Shown: piece by piece, positions 11,954 to 22,999 of the stretch
How the letters are laid out: the number at the start of each line of letters is the position of its first letter
Numbering within the stretch: position 1 is the first letter of the stretch
Origin: Dryocosmus kuriphilus
Taxonomy: Eukaryota; Arthropoda; Insecta; Hymenoptera; Cynipidae
Length of the DNA: 64,000 bases
NCBI GenBank assembly: GCA_038277395.1
Contig: CM076193.1
Span: 72,992,252-73,056,251 of the forward strand
Direction of reading: 5' to 3'
The notes under the pieces: generated by a model
Databases searched by the model: none
What the model was told of the DNA's origin: nothing
Seen by the model: only the letters and a program-made list of their open reading frames with translations
Made by a program: the position numbers and the translations under genes

Positions 11954-14900
11954 TAGAAAACATAGAAAGTGAAACTAAACATATTTATCCTTCCCTATTA
12001 ATGTATATTCAATACGTAAATGTATATTTATTTCTGAGATGGTTCACCGACAAATTGTTGTCTTTGGTGTCAAAATGATTTGATGATTTTTGTCAGAATT
12101 TGAAAAAATATTTAGAAGCTATTTCAATAAAATATATTCTTTTTCAAGAAATATCAAAGAATTCATAAAATCCAGGGTACTTTTTCGAAAAGTTCATCGT
12201 TAATTACTTAAATAAGTTTTTAAAAAAAATTAATTATTTGTGAGAAAAAAAAGATTCTGTAAAATATTTCTCAGAAGGTTTGAACCAAGAAAAGACTTTT
12301 TCCCCTTTACACTTTTCTCCTACAATGAACCATTGTAAGATTACAGCGTTATAAAGAATCAAATTAGCACAAAAAAACATGACATATTGACAGGTAGACA
12401 TCTCAGCACCTATTGGATCGAGAAATTTCAAAAACAGTGCAAACTGCTTTTCAAGGTACCTATATATTGCACCACGCAGAAAAGACATTTTCCCAATCAA
12501 AGTAAAACTTTTCTTTCTACTTTTATTGTTTATACTTTTGAATAAAAAAAATTTTAGTTTCATGAGAAAATTTCTTTTTCCTGTGTGTGCCTTGCTAAGA
12601 GCAATTTTAAATTTCAAACTTAAATAATGTTAAATCGAAATATTTTTAAAAATTTGGTTTGAATTTTAAATAATTCAAAATTGTAAAATTAAAATACAAT
12701 TTTAAAATATATTAAAAATATATATACTGAAAAAAGTGAGAAGGCGTTAGAATTTCTGAATCACTTTAAAATAAACCTGAAAAAAAAGTTTTAATTTTTT
12801 GAGAAAGAAAACATTTTTTTTCCATGTACATAGTGTGGTTTCTGTTTGGATTCATAATTTCAAGTAACAAACACCAAGACGAATAGCTCAGACGGCTATA
12901 TTTTATTTTCCAGCCAAAGACATAAGGAGAAATGTGGTGCCTTATTTTGGTTTACGGTTTCAAGTAGATTAATTCATCCTAATATTGGGTAAAAGTTGTA
13001 TTTGCCCAACAGTAGCAAGGCTTCATAATTCAAGGTATTTCAAGATATATTGTGTTGACTGTAAATTAAGAAAAAAATTAAAACATATCTAGCTAAAAAA
13101 TTCTTCAGTTTTTTTTAAAGAAACATGCTACAAGAGACTACATTCACAATCTTGAAACCAGGGAAACTTTTTTTTCATGATAACGGACGAGTGGCATCTT
13201 TTTTTTAATCAAAGATAAAGAAATGTGAAGCACGACATGTTTACATTTTAAAAAAATGTGCACTCAACACAATGCAAGAAATTTTTTTTTTTCACATTTT
13301 CAAAAAGTGCTAACCCGAACATACATTTCTTTAAATTTCTTTTATTATTATTCACTTTCAAAAATTGTAGCTAAAAATATCAACAAACTTTTTTACCCAA
13401 CAGGAATTTTTTAAAATTGATATTACTTAAATTTTCAAATCGACACATAGAACACAATATATTATCCGACCAAACTCAAAGGTAGGCTTAATACTGTTGG
13501 TTAAACACAACTTTTACCTACTATTAGAATCCGCTATTAAAAAAGGTATTTTTCGGCCTACTAAACTGTTGGTCTACATATTCCATAATTTCCTTCAAAA
13601 TATTTAATTTACAAAAATTTATTTCATTAATTACATCTTTCCTTACCTAACATCTGAAACTTTCACACTGTCAGATGCCAAAATAATTGAAATAGTATAG
13701 TATAAATGCAAGAATAAGTAGAAAAAAAAAAAAACGAAAAAAAAAACAAAAAAAACTTAGAGATAAGGTATTTTAATACTAATAGCTTTTATTTTTTCAG
13801 CAAAAAACATAAGAAAGAATGCTGTAATGTAATTAGTAAGTCACAACATATTTTTGTCAAATAACTTTTTTTCTTATGTAATAAGCCGTGGATATTGCTG
13901 CCGTACAGGTTAACATTAGACTTATTATATAATTAAGACAGACAATACTGTTTACATTTCCAGCTTATTTTAAAATTCTCCACACTGCCGAAGCCAAGAA
14001 ACAATCTACATCATATTATAATTATTCATACAATATAAATCTATAATTATTGATACAAAATATAAACCTGTATTTAATGAAAATGTTAATATTTGTATGT
14101 AATGCAAACAAATTTGCATTCGTAAACTTATAATAGTATGAATAAAAAGTACACACAAAAAAATATTTTACTTGAAGTTACTCGTTTATCACCTTCCATT
14201 TATACTATACTGATTTAAATATTATGCTTCATTTAACCAAATGAACAGTTCATATTAATTGAATTATGCATTATACATTCGATGAATTTCGAGCGGAATC
14301 TGACGGAATCTGAATAAGAAAGCTTCTGATTATAGGTTAATAACTTTTCATACTTTCAGAAACGTTTTCTCTTCCTTGGAAACATGATAAATATTTCATT
14401 AAAAATAATAATTAATATTTAATTTAATATACACTTCGTAATTTATGCAAAGAAGTAACCTATGAATTTACGTTCCGACTGCTCCCAATATTAATGTAGT
14501 GTTGATTAATTTATAATGAATTAAAAGTAAATATCAATCAGTATCATTCTAATTGTAAAATATTAAAAATCAATTCAAAAATAAGACTTAAATAATAAAA
14601 AATAAACCCTTCAAAGTGCGATATAGGTTATTAACTTATAACCTTAAAATCCCTTATATATTTTAACTTTATAAACCTCCAATGTCTTGTATATTCCCTG
14701 GATCTAAAACATTCCATATATATGATAATTCCTGCAAGTCATATACATAATTTCAGGACTATATATTTGTAGTATTTAGTTCACCTGTCAATTTTGTAAA
14801 CACGGTGACACACTGAACGCATGCACGCACACATTCATATGCATGTGCATGATAATCTGAAAATCGACTCGACTTGACTCTCCAAAACATAAATTTGCTT

Positions 14901-15500
14901 GCAATCGTCGAGAAACTGAACATTTGAATCGGTCACCTTCGCCCATCTTCGGCTTTTCACGAGGCACAGCCGCATCCGACATGCCGAGTGCGAGCGAGGA
15001 AATATCGAAGGTCAAAACAGAAAATCACGGCCCGTTCAGTTTGTTTACTCGTTGCCACGGAAACGATGAAACGTTCTAGAGGGCAGTACCTATCCATAGG
15101 CGAAAATGTAGTTAGATATATATATATATCGGTCGTCCCCACCACTGACCCTAACCGCATCTATTGTATATAATATCTTTGCTAACAGTCCGCACTCCGC
15201 AGCGTCCATTTGCGCCGTTACATTTGAAAAATCCATGACGTCACACATGCTGAATTCTGATTGGCCACTCTTACCCCACTTATGCATGGGTCGCTATGCT
15301 CCCCTTCCACTGACCCGCTTCACCCGCATGACGCATGCTATACGATCGAAAAAGAAAGAGAGCGAGAGAGAGGACAAAGGTTCTCATCACGTAGTAGTAA
15401 AAACGTCACACTGATGGCGCTGGTAAAGTTTGCCGCTGCAGACGACGCGCACGGGTTGGATATAGTTTATTGCTAATTACGGATTTTCGTGATAAAATAA
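11954..15500. other. Long AT-rich stretch without a supported gene
   Basis: No frame with recognisable motifs on either strand. It contains a diverged inverted repeat (listed next). The part from about 14,800 to 15,480 is GC-richer with CpG-containing strings, for example 14,930-15,080 and 15,380-15,450, but I can assign no exon there. Confidence 0.4.
12960..13555. repeat. Diverged inverted repeat, arms near 12,960-13,070 and 13,440-13,555
   Basis: CCTAATATTGGGTAAAAGTT and AACAGTAGCAAGGCTT on the left are matched by the reverse complement of AAGCCTA-type and AACTTTTACCTACTATTAG sequence on the right. Both arms also contain ATATATTGTGTT in the expected order. The centre is near 13,255. Divergence is high, so this is an old or chance-assisted structure. 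Confidence 0.35.
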
Positions 15501-15509
15501 ATCAAATTG

Positions 15510-15642
15510 ATATAGCTTATGGCACTCCACAAATACATGCGAAGGTTGTGTGAAAGTTTGATTAAGATGGTTCAGTAGTTTTCAAGTTTATCCCGTAAAA
15601 ATAAACAAACGCGGTAGCTTTATATATTAGTACAGATTCCTT
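15510..15642 (+). repeat. 3' tail of an RTE-like LINE or its SINE
   Basis: GTGTGAAAGTTTGATTAAGA then TGGTTCAGTAGTTTTCAAGT, followed by TTTATCCCGTAAAAATAAACAAAC and ATATATTAGTACAGATT, has the wording of the 3' ends of RTE-type retrotransposons and their SINEs in arthropods. Only the tail is visible. Confidence 0.5.
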
Positions 15643-15862
15643 TAGATCTGACTTTAAATAGTATAGAGAACAGATGGAATTACATTTTAAAAACGCACAA
15701 ATATATATTATTAAATATATATATATATTAAATTATATTATTAAAATTATTTAAAAGCCCTACCTGAAACTTTAAAAACTGCTACCTGAGAGCCTGCGTC
15801 TCAGAAACTTCTCTGACCTGAGAATCTCCAGGCATTTTTCAGTGATTTCTATCGGCAGGGTT

Positions 15863-16250
15863 ACGAATTCTACCTATTTCAAATACAACAACCTTTTTTA
15901 TAAACAAAAATTTGGGACCCCAATAGGGTTTCCAGTCTCAAATATTCTAGCCGACACTGTTTTACAAGATCTAGAGTCCGACGTTTTTAACAAACTTGAT
16001 TAGGTATAAAATTCACTCATATTACAGATACGTTGACGATACCTTTCTAATTATTCCTAAAGATGAGTTACAATACACAATTTCTGTGTTCAACAATTAT
16101 CATCATAAACTTCAATTCACTCATGAAATCGAATCTAATAATTCCATCAGTTTCTTAGATTTAAAAATTATAAGAAGCAATAACAACAAAATCATAACAA
16201 ATTGGTACAGAAAACCTACATACTCTGGCAGATTATTAGATTTGTTATAA
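15863..16250 (+). pseudogene. Penelope-like element reverse transcriptase fragment, frameshifted
   Basis: The first frame (15,863-16,003) reads FYKQKFGTPIGFPVSNILAD then LQDLES, matching the G-x-P-M/I-G-x-P-x-S motif B and following helix of Penelope-like RTs. It ends at a TAG. The second frame, open from about 15,996, carries the catalytic motif YYRYVDDTFLIIP, then a FTHEIE block, SISFLDLKI and WYRKPTYSGRLLDLL, all in the order seen in Penelope-like elements. One frameshift near 15,998-16,003 links the two. No GIY-YIG endonuclease domain follows: the frame closes at 16,250. It is a short dead copy. Confidence 0.8.
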
Positions 16251-16257
16251 CCATAAC

Positions 16258-17040
16258 CATAGCGTTTTGATATTTTTAAAAGTGTCTTAATTTTCAAATA
16301 TATTAGGGATACAAATTATGTTTCATTCTATTTTATTTGGTAAGTTTCATATGGTCATATCTTAAATATTTGAACATATCATTTTCTCTCATCTTATATT
16401 TTGTTTTTACTCCATTTTCTATTTTTTATTCTAAAATTTAACCTTTTGAGGTCATTTCAATATGACGAGACGTTGTTGTCAATAAATCTCTAAGATTTTT
16501 ACGAAATTATTGTCTGGATATATCACTTTATTTCTCCGTATTTCTTCAAATATTCCCATACGTTAAAATTTTGAAAAACCACTTGAGAACAGCCTTCTCT
16601 TGCCTTTTTACCCTTGACTGAAAAAATTAAAATAACATTCATACATATAAACGTGCATATATACACACGCCACAAAATTATTATCTTCGGCCAGGTATCG
16701 TACACTTATCTTTATGGAGACGTTGAGAACGCACTGAACTGAAAATATATCATAAAATAGGTTATTCCAACAATATTTTCAGAATGTTATTATAGTCCAG
16801 GTGCCACTCCCATTAAATGAAAAAAGATTCAAAAGAATTTAAAAGCAATAGGTTGTGCCAGGATTTAAATCCGGTTTGTGGAACTTTTCGGATTCGGGAG
16901 TATTTTGGTAGGTTTGAATTACGTCGAATCCCGAATGTAATCAATAGACGGGTTGCCTCATTCCATCGCTAGTAATTATTCTGGTCCGATAATAAGCAAT
17001 ATGTGATATGCAATATATAATTTATAATATAAATACATAT
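16258..17040. other. No gene recognised
   Basis: AT-rich single-copy-looking sequence between the Penelope-like fragment and the next element. Confidence 0.4.
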
Positions 17041-19118
17041 GGGTCAGAATTTCTCAAGTATACCACCCCAAGAAACGAAATCGTCTGATTGGGCTCAAAG
17101 TTTGGTTAAATGGAGTCATATTGGACTTTTGATGGAAAGCCTCTTCTGGAAACGTATATAACTTTTTTTCCTTTGCATAAAACAAAATCTCACTTAATAC
17201 TTTTTCGACAGATTTTTGTACGATATTTTAACTGGTTATAACTATTTTTTGAAAAATGTCAAAATTTGACCCCGAATTTCGAAAAGCAGAAATAAATTTG
17301 ACTTTTTCTCTTTGGACCCATTTCATTTTTTTAAATAGTCTAAGATAGAAAGGCTGAGATTTTTTCCTATAAGACAGGCCAGTTTCAGGATGGCGTTTTT
17401 TGTTCTTGAGTAATTTCACAATGAGTAACCGGATGCACCGCCGGAGCAGAGGCCGCGCGATCGTTCGCTAGTCTCTTCACGTCAAGGAACCTTGTGAAAT
17501 ACCCTTATGCTAACCTGTTACATTAAATAATATCATAAGCTCTTAACGTATCTGCTGTATGCATTTATAGTCTGTCATTTTTATGTTACAAGTTACAATG
17601 CGTAAATAACAGTTAGTGTAAAATTAATTTCAGAATATGCTTTGTAAATTAAATCATTGAATTTATATCTAAGGAATGTGTATGAAAGTGATGTTTCTGT
17701 TTCTTTGGATGATCTCTTTGAATGTGAAATTGATGGATTTTATTTTCTTCACCTTTTTATCATGTTATGTATGATTTAATTCTTATTGTTTGAATTGTGA
17801 TTTTTCGACATCTTCGCATGTATCTTTGTTTTATTGGGTGCTTTCTTGGCGATTTTGTTCGTTTCAATAACTTTTCTTGCAGGTCTTTTCAACGGTTTTT
17901 TAAAAAGTAACATTGCAGCGTGCTTGGAATCGTTACTACTTGTTCAATTCGTCCTTTCAGAATGTCGGTAGCTGAGGTGTAACTTTCTTTGCTGCTGAAG
18001 AAAATTTCAGTTTCTTTGCAGTTACTCTTTGCCCATCGGAATAAAGCTTGAGGGGTGAGTATGTGATGTTTTAGAGAACATTGTAAGCTAGAACGAGCTT
18101 TATGTCCCTTTATATTTGCCCCTTTATCATCACACACACTTTTGCGGTGAGATGTACCTTGCACTATTATGCTTAAAATGTTTCTCTGCACCATCGATGA
18201 AGTAGTAGATTTTCTTTAGCTTGAAATGATTTTTTAGACAATCTATTATAATATTTTGATACTCATGAACGGTCACCGTATCATGAGCTAAGTTTTCAGA
18301 TATTATCGAGAATACTTCTGCCTTTCATCTCTCCACCATCTTTATAATAAATAACGACAGCGAAGATTGTAGCATGGTCGTTATGCCTGTGTAAGATTGC
18401 GCTGAATTCTGAACTACGAACGCGTAATTCTCTGCAAACTCTAAGTAAATCAAAAACACACCTGAAAATAAATTTACCTTTAGGTTTTAGAAAAAGATGA
18501 TTTCTCCTTTTAAACAAATTCTAATTATTTCTAAAAAATAAATAAAAGTTGTAGACTACTTAGAGCAGTAAATACTAGACCCGCCTCATTGTCCGACGCG
18601 ACGTGAAGACACTAGCGAACGATCGCGCACCTCAGCTCCGGCGGACCATCCGGTTACTTATTGTTCAACTACTCAAGAAAAAAAAGAAACACCATGCTGA
18701 AACTAGTCCACCTTATAGGAAAAAATATCAGCTTTCTATTTAGTCTACTTAAGAAAAATTAAATGGGTTGAAATTTGAGAAAAAGTCAAATTTATTTTTG
18801 ATTTTCGAAAATAGAGATCAAATTTTGACTTTTTAAAAAAATAGTTATAGCCAGTTAAAATATCGTATAAAAATATGTCGAAAATGTATTAAATAATATC
18901 TTTTTATGCATATATTGCATACGTTTGAAGAAGAGGTTTTTCATCAAATGTCCAAAATTGTAACCCCCCCCCCCCCCCCTTCTTCAACAAATATTTGTCG
19001 AAATGAATAACTTTTTTTTTTATGAAGTACCATCCAATGGGACACTAAGTAGCTAAACTTTCAGCCCGATCAGACGATTTAGCTTTTTGGGATGGGATCA
19101 CTTGAGAAATTCTGACCC
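17041..19118. mobile_element. 2,078-bp element with ~440-520-bp terminal inverted repeats and a decayed gene inside
   Basis: The left end GGGTCAGAATTTCTCAAGT is mirrored by ACTTGAGAAATTCTGACCC at 19,100-19,118. Pairing continues inward: AGTAACCGGATG and CCGCCGGAGC at 17,424-17,447 pair with the complementary strings near 18,635-18,660, and GCGATCGTTCGCTAGT with ACTAGCGAACGATCGC near 18,611. A run of 17 C lies in the right arm at 18,963-18,979. No unambiguous target duplication is visible (ATACATAT versus TTATTTGC). The internal 1.1 kb carries minus-strand coding remains. Long-TIR cut-and-paste elements of several superfamilies look like this, so I leave the superfamily open. Confidence 0.85.
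17889..18517 (-). pseudogene. Decayed gene of unknown function carried by the long-TIR element
   Basis: Reading the minus strand, a first block (18,517-18,296) gives CVFDLLRVCRELRVRSSEF. A second frame follows, with a YYFIDGAEKHFK segment at about 18,225-18,170. A third (to 17,889) gives GTSHRKSVCDDKGANIKGHK, ARSSLQCSLKHHILTPQALF and RWAKSNCKETEIFFSSKE. The order D-G-A...YK, T-S-H-x-K-x-x-C-D-x-x-G, then TPQ-LF-WA recalls an unnamed multi-copy arthropod protein family I know only as transposon-associated. At least two frameshifts are needed to join the blocks. A possible small intron (GTAAAT...TTTTCAG) lies in the first block near 18,480. I cannot name a function; its place inside matched inverted repeats suggests it belonged to the element. 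Confidence 0.5.
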
Positions 19119-20670
19119 TTATTTGCCTATCGTCGACTCTGACGTGGAGCCTGTGTGCAACCATGTGTAACTTTGTTGCACGTCTCAAATGCGTTCCGCT
19201 TTTAGGTTTACGTTGGTTATTAATTAAGGATTTTCTAGTGTAAAGTGAAAGATAATTTGTTTCTGCTAAAAGAGGAATATAAATTTCACCTGCAGACTTA
19301 CAAACTGTTAGTTTTTGAAGAGTTCAAAAGTGTGCCTGTGAAAATATAACCTCAAAATACATTACAATATAAAGTCCTTTTTTTCTGTTCAAGGTCTATA
19401 GAAAACTTCAAAAGACTAGTAAAGGTTATCGTAGAGTCTAGTTCGGCTAAAGTCCACAGTGTCGTACATCCGAAAAAGAACTTACGAGTGGATTCGATCT
19501 CTAGTATTTGGTTCGTGTATCGCTCGATCAGTGAAAGGAAATTCAAATCGAATAAGGTTCGTGCCTTTCACTCTAGCCAACCTAAATCTGCGCAAGGATC
19601 TCTTCGCTGTCCTTCGAATATAGAAACGCAACCGACGACCTTCTTCTATTGCGCTTTCTGAATAGAAAGGTATTGCAACCTAACTCTGCGCAAGTATCTC
19701 TTAAATGTGCTTCGAAAATAGAGACGCAAGCGACGACCCTCTTCTCTCGCCTTTTCTGAATCAAAAATTATTGTACGTTTTATATTGTTATCACCCTTTA
19801 AATTTGTCCCCTTTTCTTATTTTCTCTACAATAAACAACACTATTCAAGAACACCCATTTTCTATTTTGCATTATTCAAGATCACTTATTGTCTATTTTG
19901 AACATTACTCTCACACAATCCCCATAGGATCTTAACGAAGATAAAAGCCCACCACGATAAAAGGAACGCCCGTAGTGAAACATGACAATACAGTGATTGC
20001 GAAGTCATATTACCACACAGCCAAGCAAAAAACTACCTCTTAAAAAGAACGATTAACAATGGAAAATACACTTCCGAAAGCATATATGCAACCATCAAAA
20101 AATGTTAAATAATAATTTTACTAATAAGATATGCAAATCATTTCTACACAGATAAAGTGATCGCTTGAATTCCAACCACATTAGAGCAAAGTTCTAAACG
20201 AATAATATTATTGGAATTATCAGTTTGCGTGACAATTCAGTTACACCCATTACAGCCGTATCAGGATTGGTAAGAGATCGTTCGAAAGTCGTAAAACGCA
20301 AGCGTTCACTTTGAAACACGAAATTTTATCAATAAAAATTTTAGAAATTTAATGTTTAAGATAAAATGAATAGTCATTATAAGGTTATAAAATTTGATCG
20401 AATAAAATTTACCAATTTGGAGAAAGTTACAGATTATGCTACCAAATTCGTAGAATTTCATGGGTTTTATTTGTATTTAAAGTTTTCTAAAAAACTTTAC
20501 AACGTTGTAGAATGAATTAACTCTAGAACTGTGAACCAATGGCATACGGCATAAGCAATAGATAAGCGGATGTAAACATCTATTGCCAGACAAAGGGTGC
20601 AGAAATTTCGGTATAAATAGCTACAAACTAACGATACAATTGTGTAAATCAAAAGTTGACAATTATATAT
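19119..20670. other. No gene recognised; contains a two-copy tandem repeat and an LTR-like stretch
   Basis: The stretch 19,470-19,540 (AACTTACGAGTGGATTCG then GTGTATCGCTCGAT) recurs in inverse orientation at about 27,610-27,690. The rest is AT-rich without a supported frame. Confidence 0.4.
19587..19785. repeat. 98-bp direct repeat, two copies
   Basis: TCTGCGCAAGGATCTCTTC, then a CTTCGAATATAGAAACGCAA block and CGACGACCTTCTTCT, starts at 19,587. It is repeated with about a dozen changes from 19,685. Confidence 0.8.
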
Positions 20671-22311
20671 GGGGCGTTCTTTGTCAATTGGGCCACCCCT
20701 ACTCTCCAAAATTCATCGCGACCAAAATAGCTCATAGTGGGCTTAAATTTTCGTAATGATGTCTAATTTTAAATGCAGTTGGGATTAAAAAAATATATAT
20801 ATAGCCGGTCAAATATGGTGTCGGATAAGAACAAATCCTAGACAAAATATTTAATTATTTGTGCCATATAAATTTTTCTATTGAGTATTTTAAGCTGAAA
20901 ATTCTTACTCGGGGACTTTTTGTATCGCTGATTACGAATATCTAGTAAGAATGCTAAATTTCCACATCCAAGATGGCGGATTCAAAACGGTGGATCAAAA
21001 TTTACCAAAACAGCGTATTTCGCTTTAAAAACTGGCACTGGAGGATTTTTGGGGTTGCTGATTACGAATATCTACTTAAAAATGACAGATATTTACATCG
21101 AACATGACAGCTTCAAAATCTCGGATCAAAATTTACCAAAATAACGCATTTCATACTTCAAAAACTGGTACATGATATCAGAAATGCCAATTTTTTCCAA
21201 ATAAAAGCTCTCTGCATTTAACAGGGTTGAGACTGTCTTCTGGAAGTTATTATTTTTTTGTGAAATACTTGGAAGCCTGCATTCCTTTTCTTTTGCTTTT
21301 TTATACATTTTGTATCTTTTTCTATTTTTTTGTATTTTTTTATCATTAAACAATCTTAGTTTTTGTCACTTAGTTTTTTATTATCTAAAATATGTAACCA
21401 TATACGGCATTAGAATATCTCTTTACCAGTAATTGTTCTCCTGAAAGTTTTGTGAAACTGTGTTGAATCGAAATGTTAGGAACTGGTTTCGCTAATGAAG
21501 ATCCTTTTTTCAAGAATCGCTCATTTTTATCATGCATTACCTGACTATAGAAATGTCTCTTAATATTTAGAAAATGAGCTTTAGCCCACTGAAACAGATC
21601 GTTTGCTTTTGTTAACGATTTTGTCGATGGGGCTTGTAAACTTTACGTAATTACGGATTTGAGGACAGTTTTGTAAATATTTAAAATAGCGAAACAAAAA
21701 TGATAAGATTCGTATTTGACGCTATTAGGAAACTTTAATATTTTTTGAATTTGCCATATTGGATGTAAAAAATTTTAAAATTCTGACTGGATGTTCGTAA
21801 TCAGCGACCCGAAAAACTCCCCAGTACCAGTTCTTGAAGTGAAATACGCAATTTTGTCAAATTTTGATCCGAACTTTTGAATCTGCCATGTTGGATGTAA
21901 AAATCTGAAATTTTTAAGTAGATATTCGTAATCAGCGACCCCAAAAACCCCCGAGTACCAGTTTTTTTAAGTGAAATACGCTGTTTTGGTAAATTTTGAT
22001 CCGCCATTTTGGATGTGAAAAATTTTTTATTCTTACTGGATATTCGTAATCAGCAAGCCAATAAAACCCTAAATAAGAATTTTCAGCTTAAAATACTCAA
22101 TAGAAAAATTTATGGCACAAATAGTCAAATATTTTATCTAGGATTTGTTCATATCCGCTTTCATATTTGACCCACTATATTGATTTTTTCAAAAAAGCCC
22201 AACTGCATTTAAAACTAGACATCATTACGAAATATTTAGGCTCACTATGAGCTATTTTGGTCACGATGAATTTTAGAGAGTAGGGGTGGCCCACTTGACA
22301 AAGAACGCCCC
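20671..22311. mobile_element. 1,641-bp non-autonomous element with long terminal inverted repeats and inverted subterminal tandem repeats
   Basis: The left end GGGGCGTTCTTTGTCAATTG is mirrored by ...TTGACAAAGAACGCCCC ending at 22,311. The flanks are ATATAT on both sides, so a short AT duplication is likely but ambiguous. Pairing extends about 280 bp inward to the common string GCTGATTACGAATATC. Inside that, each arm holds two to three tandem units of about 125 bp (GATTACGAATATCTA..., CAAGATGGCGGATTCAAAA, GGATCAAAATTTACCAAAA). They run forward on the left (20,922-21,175) and inverted on the right (21,785-22,055). The middle (about 21,180-21,780) is unique and not coding. Confidence 0.85.
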
Positions 22312-22621
22312 ATATATATACATTGCGAGTTTTTGCCTGGAAATAAACAAAAGAATTTGATAAAAATTAAAACTTTTCTATGTAACGCCTGTTAGAGGCA
22401 ATCCAACCTACTACATTACCATCATGTAATAACTATTAGAAGTGTTTCATACATTTTCACATATTAAAAAAATAATTGCTATTGTATAAAGATACATAAT
22501 TATAATCATTTTTTTATTAGTTTGCGATTACTTGATACCGTGGAACGTAATATACAAATAATTATGTCTTAAGGTATGTAGATATCATAATTAATATAAA
22601 AAGGCTTCATATAGTAGTATA
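22312..22621. other. AT-rich spacer
   Basis: No feature seen between the long-TIR element and the 3' end of the LINE. Confidence 0.4.
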
Positions 22622-22799
22622 AGATGTTTTATTTCGGCCATCATGGCCCAGAAACATGCTGACAGAGTCCGCTACATCGAAGATTACATGTATAATATTT
22701 ACATTACTTACAAATTCTTACAACTATTGTCTACTCTAACTCCATTCTGTTAATACCATTCATTCTTTCCACTCTTTAACAATTCGGTTTATTTTCCTC

Positions 22800-22925
22800 T
22801 ATTCGTATTGCCTTTTCGCTCGCTAGATTTTGTACCTTTTCGTTCGCCATTTTTTTACTTTTCTCTCACCAGTTATTGTGTCTTTTCGCTCGCCAGTTTT
22901 TGTGCCATTTCGCTCGCAAGTTTTT
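22800..22925. repeat. Short tandem repeats in the LINE-A 3' UTR (copy 1)
   Basis: Variants of CTTTTCGCTCGCCAGTTTTTGTG recur four to five times at 25-45-bp spacing. The same array is present in copy 2 at about 29,575-29,645. Confidence 0.7.
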
Positions 22926-22999
22926 AATTCTATTTAACATTCTAAAACATAATATAGTATAATTAGCTTATATATTACATTTTTTTGCATTTTTCTTTC

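Noticed and set aside
12234..12617. 127-codon minus-strand frame
   Set aside because: Lys/Phe-rich, AT-driven composition, no recognisable motif, no start context.
12888..12905. TAGCTCAGACGG, resembling an RNA polymerase III A box of a tRNA or SINE
   Set aside because: No B box (GGTTCGANTCC-like) at the required distance and no cloverleaf.
16858..16880. CCAGGATTTAAATCCGG palindrome, considered as a tRNA T-arm
   Set aside because: No other tRNA arm or 7-bp acceptor stem around it.
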